64,000 nt of DNA, taken from Conchocele bisecta. Lineage: Eukaryota; Mollusca; Bivalvia; Lucinida; Thyasiridae. The notes under the pieces were generated by a model. It did no database searches and had not been told where the DNA came from. It saw nothing but the letters and a program-made list of their open reading frames with translations. The stretch lies in contig CM055265.1 in assembly GCA_029237695.1 (NCBI GenBank), forward strand, positions 214,288,506 through 214,352,505, read 5' to 3'. The translations under genes and the position numbers were made by a program. Of this stretch, positions 1 through 11,500 are shown one piece after another. Positions within the stretch are counted from its first letter, which is position 1. Each line of letters begins with the position of its first letter.

Positions 1-310
1 TCAAATATTTGTTATATTTTCAGTAGCGCAAATGGCAATGTGAGTAGCCAAATTGCTACTGCGCCAACCTTAGCAAAGTACATAACATGAATTATAAAAA
101 AAATAAAAAGACAAGAGAAACGTACAAGAGTAGCACATGTATGACCAAACGTATATAGTATACACATGGAGAACTTGTCATGAGGCCATCTATAGCTCAC
201 GTGTCCGAGTCTGAGGACGCCTCGGGCTCAGTCAGACAAATTGACCAGAGAGATGGCCGACAAACAATGAAGTACATGCTAAAGGAAGGTTCACAAAATA
301 CACTCATGAT
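1..310. other. No gene recognised
   Basis: AT-rich sequence with only short chance open frames. I see no domain, RNA gene or clear repeat boundary here. Confidence 0.5.
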
Positions 311-524
311 TTAACCCTTCCTACGCTGTTGACGGAAATTGCCGTCTGCTGTTTTTCATTTTTGTTTTAATTCTTAACAAAAACCTGGTTTTGACAGCAC
401 ATGAGAATCGTCTCCACTGGAGACGATTCTCATGTGCTGTCAAAACCAGGTTTTTGTCGAGAAATATTGAAAATAAAACATTTCATGCAGACGACAACAT
501 TTAATTCAGCGTAGTAAGGGTTAA
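311..524. mobile_element. MITE family A, copy 1 (TTAA ends, palindromic)
   Basis: The element begins and ends with TTAA (311 and 521). Its ends are inverted copies of TTAACCCTTACTACGCTG (one mismatch on the left), and the middle is a near-perfect hairpin centred at about 419. CGTCTGC-type sequence lies inside both arms. TTAA termini are typical of piggyBac-type cut-and-paste elements; assigning this family to piggyBac is inference. Other copies lie at 5478, 6019, 20266, 24864, 27483, 29832, 31469 and 36315. Confidence 0.85.
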
Positions 525-869
525 TGTAACCAGTCAAACATCTTATAACACACAGCAGTTACAGATTAACTAATCTCGTCTTCCCATCTTCCTGCATACG
601 ACGTGCATACTGTACTTTGTAAACACCAACTCACGGAGCAGTATTCCAATACCAGCTTACAAACAGTGTAGATTCTGATCATACTGCATATGCGTGCACT
701 GATCAACACTGCAAAATGTACTGCTTGGTCCAGTTTACTGTATACTTTCTTGCAGAAATGCAACTGCTGTTTATTTACGACTGGGACGTAAACTGGGCGT
801 ATTCGACAGGATGTACATTATACCGTGTGCCACGAACGTTGATTGATCATTGTGCAGTACCGTACCTCA
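525..869. other. No gene recognised
   Basis: Unique-looking AT-rich sequence between two MITEs. No supported coding or RNA feature. Confidence 0.45.
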
Positions 870-1101
870 GGGGCCCGTATCACTAAACTTCGTACGACTA
901 AAATGTTCGTAAGTTCAAACTTATGATAGTCTGTAAACTTCACATTAACAATGTTTTCTTGTAAACACTCATTGGATTTACATTTATTGAGCATAGGCTG
1001 CTATGCTCAATACATGTAAAGCCATCAATTGACATTTCCAGATGATCCTAAATTTGCACTTTTTACATTTTAGTCGTACGAAGTTTAGTGAAACGGGGCC
1101 C
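870..1101. mobile_element. MITE family B, copy 1
   Basis: Palindromic element of about 230 bp whose ends are inverted copies of CACTAAACTTCGTACGACTA, bordered by GGGGCCC. The centre contains the inverted pair TTGAGCATAG/CTATGCTCAA. Further copies are at 9840, 20780 and 38687. Confidence 0.85.
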
Positions 1102-1153
1102 TGGTGAATAGCTCGCCAAGGGGATGGGAACATGGACACAATTCCTTTATTGG

Positions 1154-1381
1154 GGCTGTCACTGGAGAAATGGGGCTTATGGGATTTGTGACCAGTGTAT
1201 CTCCTGATCAAATAGCACACTCCTGTGGCTTGATAACGATCTATTTTCCTTGTTGACGGGTGTTTCATTGATGGAATAACGAACAATGCAGATCCTGATC
1301 AGACTGTGCGGATGCACAGGCTGAACTGGATCTACACATGTCGCAAAACCAATAAGGCCCATTTGTCAAGCCACAGCCACA
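1154..1381. mobile_element. MITE family I, copy 1
   Basis: Element of about 230 bp with terminal inverted sequence related to GGCTGTGACTGGAGAAATGG, followed inside by GACCAGTGTA and its complement. The internal GATCCTGATCAGACTG core is shared by at least ten other copies in this window. Confidence 0.8.
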
Positions 1382-1749
1382 ATGATGTTTATAAATCAGC
1401 AGAAAATCAGAGAAATACAATACAAAGTTCCATCAAACTAAACCACCGCTAAACACGTATTATCAAAGAATAAGTACATGTATACATTGGCAGTTTTTGG
1501 CTTTCATGGCTAATTTTATTTCTCCGATTTCCTGCTGATTTCTAAACACAATTCGGGAATTGTATCCATTTTCTCATCCCTGCGTCGCGTTATGTGCGTG
1601 TGTACAATTCAATATGTACGTCATATTGCACATGATGAGGATAATTGAGTAAATGTGGGAGACACATGCTCTGATGAAGGAGGAGAAAACCCAACAATTG
1701 CAACGTAAACAAATCGACATTCGACGCATTACTTTTAGTCGAGTTTAAA
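1382..1749. other. No gene recognised
   Basis: AT-rich sequence without a supported gene. The stretch TCTGATTTTCTGCTGATTT and its inverted relative near 1520-1545 hint at another decayed palindromic element. Confidence 0.35.
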
Positions 1750-2001
1750 TAAGACATGCCATGTGATTTAGTACCTGCGGACATCTGCGATATTTCATGA
1801 ATTATATTGACAGAAAATGGGATATATTCCGTAAATGACTTCAGAAGTCGACAAAACTTTCAGAGTACATGCGGACTATGAATTCGCATGTACTCTGAAT
1901 TTTTGTCAACTTTTGACTTCATTTATGGAAAATGTGTTACATTTTGTAAACGTATTTCATGAAATAACGCAGAAGGTACAAAATCGCATGGCGTGTCTCA
2001 A
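1750..2001. mobile_element. MITE family C, copy 1
   Basis: Palindromic element bounded by inverted copies related to GAGACACGCCATGTGATTTT and GTACC. The inner arms carry CAGAGTACATGCGGA and its complement, giving a long hairpin. A second copy follows 40 bp downstream. Confidence 0.8.
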
Positions 2002-2040
2002 ATGTGGTTATGACTAGAGAAATGCGGCGTACGAAATAAT

Positions 2041-2280
2041 TGAGACACGCCTTGTGATTTTGTACCTAAGAACATATGCAATATCTCATGATAAATGTTT
2101 ATAGAATTTACGATCTTTTCCGTAAATGACGTAGAAACTTGACGAAAGTTAAATAGCAAATGCGGAGTAGAAATATTCTCAACTTTTGACGCCATTTATA
2201 AAATGTATCACAGTTTCTGTAACTATTTTTCCTGAAAAATCGCACATGTTCTTAGGTACAAAATCACATGGCGTGTCTCA
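2041..2280. mobile_element. MITE family C, copy 2
   Basis: Same termini as copy 1 (TGAGACACGCCTTGTGATTT at the left, CATGGCGTGTCTCA at the right) with diverged inner arms. Copies 1 and 2 lie head to tail. Confidence 0.8.
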
Positions 2281-2351
2281 TATAATAGCGTATTCTCAAA
2301 TCCACATACACATACACATGGAAAGATCAGGGTCTGCACTGGACTTTAAAT

Positions 2352-3018
2352 CACGTTAACATGCTGCACACGTTTTGAATTTGCTTGTAAATGTCTTTGA
2401 AATGCTGCACACGTTTTTTTAACTTGCTTATAAACGACTTTGAAATGCTGCACTCGTTTGAACTTGCTTGTAAATGACATTGAAATGATGCACACGTTTG
2501 AACTTGCTTGTAAATGACATTGAAACGCTGCACACGTTTGAACTTGCTTGTCAGTGACATTGAAATGCTGTACACGTTTTTGAACTTGCTTATAACCGAC
2601 TTTGAAATGTTCCAAACGTATTAAATTTGCGTGTAATTGTCTTTGAAATGCTGAACACGTTTTGAACTTGCTTGTAAGTGTCTTTGAAATGCTGCACACG
2701 TTTTACACTTGCTTGTAAATGTCTTTGAAATGCTGCACACGTTTTGAACTAGCTTGTAAATGTCTTTCAAATGCTGCACATGTATTGAACTAGCTTGTAA
2801 ATGTCTTTCAAATGCTGAGCCCGTTTTGAACTAGCTTGTAAATGTCTTTCAAATGCTGCACATGTAGTGAACTAGCTTGTAAATGTCTTTAAAATGCTGC
2901 ACACGTTTTGAACTTGTTTGTAAATGACATTGAAATGCTGCACACGTTTTGCACTTGCTTGTAAATGAGTTTGAAATGCTGAACACGTTTTGAACTTACT
3001 TGCACAATTGACATTGAA
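2352..3018. repeat. Minisatellite, ~42-bp unit, about 16 copies
   Basis: Head-to-tail units of roughly 41-44 bp containing AATGCTGCACACGTTTTGAA and CTTGCTTGTAAATG. Units vary by small indels and substitutions, and variant units cluster (for example ACTAGCTTGTAAATGTCTTT at 2748-2890). Minus-strand open frames crossing it follow the repeat and are not evidence of coding. Confidence 0.9.
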
Positions 3019-3451
3019 CATGCTGTCTTACCTGGGAACATGAAACAATCGCCGACTCACCTGTCGATAACCAGGCTATCGCATAAATTGCTTGCGACGG
3101 TTACTAGACGAAAATATGTTTATGCAGTATATTCTGCATGTGGCTGAATAGGAAATCCGGCGCCTATTTCAACGTGAAACAGTTTACAGAGTACACGTGA
3201 CTCGATTCTCACCGGCCCGACAGCACCGACGGTCACGGATCACTGAACACGGTTTACTGAGTACAGGTCATTCCGTGTATATTTCTTATCCATTGTCATC
3301 CCACAACGCAGTTTCATTATCTTCATGCTATATGAATTTAATACCGTACTGTGATCTAAAACGGATAGTGCACATGTTTGTATGTCACGTAATTGAGAGC
3401 CACGGGGTAAACTGGCCCGAGCCAACTGTGTCACCCCGAGTTAGTTACATA
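3019..3451. other. No gene recognised
   Basis: Unique-looking sequence. An 85-codon open frame starting at 3197 has no recognisable motif, and I do not call it. Confidence 0.4.
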
Positions 3452-3712
3452 TGAGACACGCCATGGGAGTTTGTACCTTCGGACACCTGCGTAATTTCAT
3501 GAAATACGTTGATTAAATTTACAATATTTTCCGTAAATGGCGCCAAAAGTTGACAAAATTGTCAGAGTACATGCGGAATATATAATTCCGCATGTAATCT
3601 GAAAATGTTGTCAACTTTTGACTTTATTTATGAAAAATATTGTATATTTAGTAAACGTATTTAATGCAATTACGCAGATGTACGAAGGTACAATATGGCG
3701 TGGCGTGTCTCA
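3452..3712. mobile_element. MITE family C, copy 3
   Basis: Full-length palindromic copy: TGAGACACGCCATGGGAGTT at the left and TGGCGTGTCTCA at the right. Inner arms contain CAGAGTACATGCGGA and the inverted GCATGTAATCTGA. Confidence 0.85.
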
Positions 3713-3713
3713 A

Positions 3714-4216
3714 ATTTTGGCTGTTACTGGAGAAATTGGCCTTATGACATTTGTGGCCAGTCTAGCTCTGAATGTATTAGTGAACCCATACAGCAGCCCG
3801 ATGATGGTATGTACATGTACATTGCCTGTTTGAACATGGGCGGCATGCATTTTTCGGTCGTTGTCTTATTGTTTCAACATTTAAACGTTTTCAATCAAAA
3901 ATCATGTCTAAACATACTGTGACAGTGTCAATAGTTTTCCTCTAAAATGCGCCAGAACGCAGGAAATGCGATGCTCGGTCGACTATTTTGCAATACTTGA
4001 CTATATTATCGAACGAGCTTAGCTCGTTCGATAATATAGTCAAGTATTACAAAATAGTTACGCCCCCCCCCCCAACCCGAAATCCTGGATCCGCGCCTGT
4101 TGAAGCATGGTTGGTGTTTCGCTGACCGAATGGCGAACAGTGTATACCCTGACCAGACTGGGTCTACACTGATTGCTAAGACCATAAGCCATATTTCTCC
4201 CGTTCCAGCCACACCT
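3714..4216. mobile_element. Two separated halves of MITE family I
   Basis: A left half (about 3716-3805, GGCTGTTACTGGAGAAATTG) and a right half (about 4103-4216, ending CATAAGCCATATTTCTCC..CCAGCCACA) are separated by roughly 300 bp. That gap includes the hairpin at 3982-4058 and CGAAATCCTGGATCCGCGCC at 4078, the end of another repeat whose other end resembles 8130-8150. This looks like an element opened by later insertions. Confidence 0.6.
3982..4058. repeat. Long near-perfect hairpin
   Basis: Arms of about 38 nt meet around position 4020 (GAACGAGCT / AGCTCGTTC) with one mismatch (TTGCAATAC against GTATTACAA). There is almost no loop, so this could extrude as a cruciform or fold as RNA. Confidence 0.85.
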
Positions 4217-4267
4217 TAGTTAGAGCTTATACTTAATGGTGTGAATAGAATCTACAACCTTGTGAAC

Positions 4268-4490
4268 TAAGGTATAAATGTCGCTGCGACGGGAGAACAT
4301 TGTGACCAGTGTAGCTCCTGATCAAACAGCACACTCATGTACCATGATCATATATTGCCTGGTAGAAGCATGACCTGGGTGTTTCATTGATAGAATGGTG
4401 CAGATCCTAATCAGACTGTGCGGATGCACATTCCGATCAGGACGTACACTGGGCGCGAAACCTATAAACCCCATTAACAAATAGTGTCTA
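4268..4490. mobile_element. MITE family I, copy
   Basis: Shares GACCAGTGTAGCTCCTGATC, AGCACACTCATGTA, the TTTCATTGATAGAATGG block and the ATCCTAATCAGACTGTGCGG core with the other family I copies. The terminal repeats are more diverged here. Confidence 0.65.
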
Positions 4491-5024
4491 TGTGGCCGAC
4501 ACGGGAGAGTAGGTTATGATTCACCTGGGCACGGTTCTGCACTAATCAGCCCTCCCGCATGTATATGACCAGATTCACGAGATAACGGGAGAATCCGCGA
4601 GGTTTGTTGTGCCAATCACCATCTCCGTATTCCCGATATAAAAATCCCAGGTACGCGCTCACAGCGGTCGGATCTTGCCGGGTCTGGTTTTCTGTGAAGT
4701 TCTAGTATTGAGAATTTATAAATTCACTGATTTTTTTAAGAACAATTGATGCTCAGCAGAAAGGTATTTTGCATGCCGGTTTTCCTGCACAGATCGACCG
4801 TTTATCCACGTGTCAGTGCATCTCCGGAACATCAAAGATTCCGGGAAAACGATGGCCATCCAGCCATTGAAACTCGTAGATCCAGCACAGCATGCGTATA
4901 AAAGAATATATATACGTATTGTTTCTTTGTTTTAAATTGAAAACGATGTCAATATTAATTGACATCTATAGTGGAGCCTGATCAAATTGCACTGGTCTGG
5001 CCCTACACTGGTTGCAACCTGGCG
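4491..5024. other. No gene recognised
   Basis: No supported gene. Sequence is moderately AT-rich and looks unique. Confidence 0.4.
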
Positions 5025-5262
5025 TATATGTGTCAATGACTAGATAAATGGGGCTTATGGGATCTGTGACCAGTATAAATCCTGATTAAACAGCACACCT
5101 GCAGCCTGATAACGATCAATATTTCGTGTTAGAAGAATGACGAGTATCTTATTAATGTAATTGCGAACAGTGTAGATCCTGATCAGATTGTGCTGACCTG
5201 GATCTACACTGGTCGCAAAACCGATAAGCCCGATTTCTCCGTTCACATCCACATATACGCCG
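5025..5262. mobile_element. MITE family I, copy
   Basis: Left end TGTCAATGACTAGATAAATG with GGGGCTTATGGGATCTGTGA. Right end TCGCAAAACCGATAAGCCCG followed by ATTTCTCC. Internal GATCCTGATCAGATTGTG. Confidence 0.75.
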
Positions 5263-5477
5263 GTTCCAGGTAGAATAATTGTGCGGTGCGGTATACAGGT
5301 TCACCATTCCCGGGTCATATGGCACAATCGTGCGCGGGGCTGCTCATTCCATTTGTCTGGGATTACTCGTAGAACGGAGGATAGTACCGTACACGAGGTT
5401 CTAATTGTGGCGCCGCCACTGGATAACGTGGCTTATTGTGCGCGAGAGCGAGAGCATCTCAGTGTTAGTTCATGCGA

Positions 5478-5684
5478 TTAACGTTTAGAACGCGGGAAAC
5501 ACAAATTGTCGTCTGCTGTTGTGATATATTGTGTTTTTTCTTCAGTAACACCATGGTTTGTCAGCAATACTTTCCATTGGAATGATTCTAAAGTGTTGTC
5601 AAATCATGATTTTGATGACAAGAATGTGAATTTAAAAGAATAGACATTAAACGACAAAATTTTAATGCAGCATTTTACGGGCTT
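5478..5684. mobile_element. MITE family A, diverged copy
   Basis: Begins TTAACGTTTAGAACGCGGG and contains TTGTCGTCTGCTGTTG plus the central inverted pair around TTTCCATTGGAATGATTCTA. The right end TTAATGCAGCATTTTACGG is diverged. Confidence 0.65.
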
Positions 5685-6018
5685 CAAATGCCCAGAAAAT
5701 GACGTAGAAGCCTATGTAATACGTATTATCACTTTTGTTTTTCAATGCCAGTTGTCTGAATAATCATCAAGTAACTTCTGATAAAGCACCATTGTGTACG
5801 ACAAGGCGTATTCGCTCGTGTGTCGGTACGTATGTGGAGCACGGAGCCAGATGGAACTGGGGGTGTAGGAGTTAAAGTCAACCTCCATTATTGCGCCACT
5901 CACTGGTAAAACACGATGTAAAACAACAGATTATGATTATTCTGAAATGTGGATGGCTTGTTGGGCGAGAAATCGTGTATTTGTGTTCTTCTCTGTAAAT
6001 TCTGTGTGAAAAAAGTAA
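5685..6018. other. No gene recognised
   Basis: Nothing supported; spacer between two family A copies, upstream of the GTPase gene. Confidence 0.4.
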
Positions 6019-6230
6019 TTAACCCTCACTACGCGGGAGACGAAAATTGTCGTCTGTGCTGTTTTTCATCGTTGCCTTAATTCTTAAAAAATAACCTGTT
6101 TTGGCAGCACATGAGAATCGTCTCCAATGGAGACGATTCTCATGCGCTGCCGCAACAGGTTTTTATCGAGAAATATTGAGAAATTTATTTTTTCAGCACA
6201 CGACAAAAATTAATTCAGCGTTGTTAAGGA
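6019..6230. mobile_element. MITE family A, copy
   Basis: TTAACCCTCACTACGCGGG left end, hairpin around GAATCGTCTCC/GGAGACGATTC at 6115-6140, and a right end TTAATTCAGCGTTGTTAAGG that has partly lost its TTAA border. Confidence 0.8.
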
Positions 6231-6546
6231 TATTTTATTCTATACTCAATCGTTAGATAATTATTTTAAAAAGTTACTATAAGCATATTTGATTAAGCAC
6301 TCAGTTGTTACATAACTATTTATTAATACCCACTTTAAAACAATTTATATATACATATTCAGTAATCGACGAGGGCCATCTACACGTGGACCTTGGTGTG
6401 CCTATAGAGAGGCAGAAAATACAGAGAGACGAAGTAACAACATATCTAATACATTGACACTTAAATACAAACCCGTACAAAGTGATAACGTAATGTAACG
6501 TGACGCCGCGACAGACCCGTGAGTGCCCGACCCGCCTGTGCTGGAT

Positions 6547-6688
6547 ATGAACGTGGGAGGGGCGGCCCTGGGGGACCCGCCCAGCGGCGGCGGGGGATCG
6601 AACCTGAAACCCTACCTCCGCCGGAAGAAGTCGTCGATGGGCGAGACGAAGATTGCTGTACTCGGGGCGGACGGTGTCGGCAAAAGCG
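6547..6688 (+). CDS. GTPase coding exon 1 (N-terminus and P-loop)
   Basis: Encodes residues 1-47 plus the first base of codon 48. It ends GGCAAAAGCG with donor GTATGT immediately after the P-loop GVGKS. GC content is well above the flanking DNA. The Gly/Pro/Ser-rich start (residues 4-18) is followed by basic YLRRKK and then the first beta strand KIAVLG. No upstream non-coding exon can be identified. Confidence 0.85.
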
Positions 6689-8507
6689 GTATGTATAGTC
6701 GTTATTATAGGGAAGTTATCATATGAATAAACAATGTTTTTTTTCATAGTTCATTGGCGTATAAACTTTAAGAAATATATATACTGGATATCTATACTGG
6801 ATGAAGGCCAGCCAGTATTTGTTTGACCTTTAAACATTTCTACCACATATAAATTTAAAATGCTCAAACAATGCAATGTGTATTCCTTGTAATTCCAAAC
6901 AATTTCTATTTAATGGAGATTAAAATGAATTTAATTTTTTTTTTAATTTCCAGTTTCCAATAAAATTGTACGCCAATGTTCACATGCATACTGTTTATGG
7001 CGTTTGACAGTGTAGCTAGCTATACCCGACTACAAGAACTGTAAGTTATCTGACATTATAACGTTCAGGATCGCACAAATACACAATAAAGTATTGCAGT
7101 GTTCATGTTCGTGCGGGGAATACTCTCTAAACCTGACACCGTGGCGACCTTCCAGGGCCCGGTTGTTCAAAACATCACTTAGCTTAACGGACTGTTTAAC
7201 AGAGATTTTAACCATTCAGTTTTTAACAGTCCGTTAAGCTAACGGATGTTTTGAACAACCGGGCCCTGTTAAATCCTTAACTGAATGGTTAAAATCTCTG
7301 TTTAACAGAGATTTTAACCATTCAGTTAAGGATTTAACAGTCCTTTAAGCTAACGGATGTTTTGAGCAACCGGGCCCAGGCTGTCCGGTTTAGTGAGGTT
7401 TCACTGTAAGTCGTGGATAAGAATACTGCACGGAGATGGACAGGGTGTCCGGTTTGGCGAAGTTCCACTATACCACAAGCCAGTGATAAAGTCCATGTAC
7501 TAGAAGGACTTATACTTGGTAGGACGTGTCATGGAAACGTTGGTTTACGTGTGCACGTATAAACTACATGTATATCACTAACTGACCGTTCCTAGTCGGT
7601 ACCCGTGTTGCTATGTGTCCTCGTGCTACATGCCTATATCATATACAGGCGCGTAGCTGCCATAGGCCAAAAGGCCCGGGCCTGCACATTGTTTCGACTA
7701 AAAAAAAGAAGAAAGAAAAACCGAGATATTTAATAGGCCTACCTAGATCTACCCGTCCTAGGCCTATATATACCTATATTAATATATAATTCCTTATGTA
7801 CATGTATAGCCAAGCAGAACAGTGTATTATATTGGGTTTTTGTTGTAAAACCTGGCATTCAATTCAGTCCGAATTGGTATTTAAAATGGAAATTGCATCC
7901 TGATAAAAAAAAATCCGGGGGGGGGGGGCATGCCCACAGAACCCCCTAGCGGTCTCGCTCGCAACGACATTTGTTTCCCGGACCTGCACATCATTTGCCT
8001 TCTGGCTACGGCCCCTGATATAGGCATATATTTGCTTCCATGTTTCTTGTGTGTTTATTGTTTTGGGTACCACCCGTCGCTGAACAAATCTTGTCGTCTA
8101 CTTGAATACCGTGGCTACCGATGCACGGCAGCGGCGGATCCAGGATTTCATCAAGGGGGGGGGGGGGCACATGGAACTTGAATGAGGTATGCTCGTTCGT
8201 CGACTGAGCGGTGCGAGGGAGTTGGCTAGGGGGGTCCGGGGGCATCCCCCCCCCGTAAACTATTTGAATTGAGGAAGCCATATCCTGCATTCTACGCTCA
8301 ATATTTCGCAAAAAAAAAAAATCGGGATGTGCTCGTTCGTCGACTGAGCGGTGCGAGGGAGTTGGGTGTCCGGGGGTCCGGGGGTCCGGGGGTCCGGGTG
8401 TCCGGGGGCATGCCCCCGGAAAATGTTTGAATTTAGGAAGCCATTTCTTGAATTCTACGCTCAATATTTCTTAAAAAAAAAAAAAAAAAAAAAAACTCGG
8501 GATTTCT

Positions 8508-8579
<72 letters not shown>

Positions 8580-11500
8580 CGAACCTTTAACATTCACATT
8601 GATTGTTTTCAAGTATTTTAGATACATGTCTATGTATATTGTTTAACGATTTATTATTGTGTCCTTATTATATAACGGATTTTTTTTAAATATGGCGCAT
8701 CAAACGCGTCTTGTTCAGCTGCATTTGATGGTCTCGGTACTTTGGCCCAAACTTCTGTCATTTTTGCGAAGAATCGATTTCCGTGTGTATTGACAACCAA
8801 ATACAGCTCCTGAAGACGCGTTTGCTGCACCATATTTCATCAAAATCCGTTGCATATTAAGGAAAATATCAAATAATACTTACTTTGGAATGGACACTTT
8901 CAGCCATTGTTGTTGTTGTTGTAACCACGTGATAATGCACCTTGATGTCTGTCTTAGAGTCGCAGGGACAAAGACTGACAGACAAGTGATTGCTTTACAT
9001 ATTATTGGAAATACTACATTTGCTTGATAATTGATACGTTTTTCAAATGTTGTGTGTGTTAGTTTTGGGATACAATTGGAATGATCACATTCTTGTTTAT
9101 GTTTTTGGGACATTCCTTGGTATATCATTAGCGGAATAATGTGCTTGTATAATCTCTGGTGCTGGCAGATGGGAGATAGGGAAACACAATGATGTTTATG
9201 TTGCCTGCGCCGGTGTTCATTTATCACGGATCGTAAACACGATGTGTCGGTGATTGACACGACTGCTGTGCCGGGGTATGGTGCCGAGTGTTGACCTGCC
9301 GCTCTCGCATGAACTGTATCAATGTGCATGATCACGTGGTTACAACAACAACAACAATGGCTCAACGTGTTGAAATCGCGCCCACTCCAAAGTAATTATT
9401 ATTTGATATTGTCCTTAATAGGCAACGGATTTTGATGAAATATGGCGCAGCAAACGCGTCTCCATGTGCCGCATTTTTCTGGTGGTCCCGGGAGTTCGGC
9501 ACATACTTATATCGTTTTTGCGAAGAATCGATTTCCGTATCAACAGACACCGATATCGATTCTTCGCAAAAACGACAGAAGTTTGGGCCACCAAATACAG
9601 CTTAACAAGACCCGCTTGATGCGCCATATTTCATCAAAAACCGTTACATAAGAAGGACAAATTAAAGAATACGTACTTGGAATCGGAGGGCTTCTGGAAG
9701 TTTCCGTACTTGTTGTTGTTGTGGTAACCACGTGAGCATACACCTTGTGTATAGGAGTGTGGAAGATAGAGCACGGTGTTGTCCGCGTGTACGAGGAGCA
9801 TTGTTGCTAGTATCAACGAGCAGATTACCTACCACTACTGGGGACCGTTTCACTAAACTTCGTACGACTAAAATGTTCGTAACTGCAAATTTAGGATCGC
9901 CTGGAAATTTCAATTGATGGATTTACATTTATTGAGCATAGGCTGCATATTCAGCATATGCTCAATACATGTAAATCCAATCATTTTTTTACAAGAAAAC
10001 ATTGTTCATGTGAAATTTACAGACTATCATAATTTTGCACTGACGAACATTTTAGTCTTACGACGTTTTTAGTGAAATGGCCCCCTGCTGCGGACAACGT
10101 GGTGGTGTGTGTGGGGGACAGGTCTATCGTTATTTCTTTACATAATACTTTATTACGTGTTCCAGCATTACAAAATATTGTGTTTCTTGGGTGTCTCCTC
10201 ATCAGTCATTATAGCAAACACGACGCAACGAGTCTTCCGCAGCCTGATGCATATCTAAATACACGTATATGCATACAGTAAATCCGGATTGTTTCACTAG
10301 GGAAAAGGTGAACTGTGTAGTCTCGTTTCATTGAAGGCATATAGACTAAAACCGCACTAAACCGTTTTTGCATCTTTGATCAATCGTCAAATCAGCCGTA
10401 TTTATAATCAAAGGAGAAGGGACGATACGTGCAAAATCGGCCCACAGCAAATAAAAATGTATTTATCTCTACATGTATCAACATATAGTCACTTAGCTAT
10501 ATTAAACACGATATTTGTTATTTTGAACACTTGCGTTTGTGTTAATTGATGGTTACTAGCGTAATGTAATATATAAGAATTAAAGAAATGTCTAGAATGG
10601 GAAATACTTCATCAGAGTTTTAAATGCCACATTAGAATCGTCTCACCACAATCAGCTTTTATCTTAAAATAGCTTCATGGATGAATTACTTCTCTAACTT
10701 GTAGACTTGTCCTTTTCATGAGTTTACCAAGAAATGTTAGTAAACATTTAGCTATAGTCCTAGCATATTCAATCAACTAAACTACGAGGATCCTATGTAC
10801 GTCCTTGGTGCACCTATATGGAGAGGTGGAATAATACAAAGACAAGAAGGTCGTTATGAAACATGTTGATAATCATAATAATTATGAGCCTATCATAATA
10901 ATTAGAGCTATCTATGGCTCACGATGTTGAGGAAGCCGTTATTTCCCGCGCGGCGGCGACAATTAGACACAGGTGTGCCAGCATTCAGCCAGTGGCGGCA
11001 GATTCCGCGGACGTGCCGAACTCGGCGGGTATGGCGGAACCGCGGCAGCCACGGAATTACGGTTTAACGCCCCTAATAATTAATACCGCTACCGGTATAC
11101 CACACAGACAGGGTGTAGACAATGCAGTAAATTTGTTTTCATCCGAGAATCGTCTTGCTGACGTTAACTCTACTGGTTACCGTTTTATTTATCTGCGTTG
11201 TTTGTTGCTGATTATTTGCGCATTTGGACACAAATCACAGCCTCCGTTGACTAACGTCGACCGTTCATGAATATGAAATTTGGACAACATTTACTCTCGA
11301 AATCGATTTCTGTAAAAATCCCATACGCGATATAAACAAATTATAATAAACATTATCTTATGCCGAGTTGTGCTGTGTTTACATGAAGTCTAAGACAGAA
11401 CTGCACCGAACGATGTGAGACAGGTGCGAGGGTAAAAAGCGTGACCCAACTGCAACAATTATTTGTACTATTTCCAATAAACAAACGGCAATTAATTGTT

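Noticed and set aside
2346..2699. 117-codon minus-strand frame
   Set aside because: It lies wholly in the 42-bp minisatellite; the peptide is just the repeat.
6316..6747. 143-codon minus-strand frame overlapping GTPase exon 1
   Set aside because: Shadow of the GC-rich coding exon on the opposite strand.
8351..8627. Poly-glycine and poly-proline frames
   Set aside because: Produced by the poly-G tract.
8880..9365. 161-codon minus-strand frame with CCCCC run
   Set aside because: Cys run is the (TTG)n arm of a foldback; no conserved domain.
6371..10870. Duplication of the exon 1 upstream region at 10800-10860
   Set aside because: Similarity is limited to about 50 bp at moderate identity (CCTTGGTG..CCTATA..AGAGG); too weak to claim without an alignment score.
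10914..11270. 118-codon + strand frame with GC-rich start as a gene
   Set aside because: No domain, no splice or promoter support, and it lies in GTPase intron 1; composition alone is insufficient.
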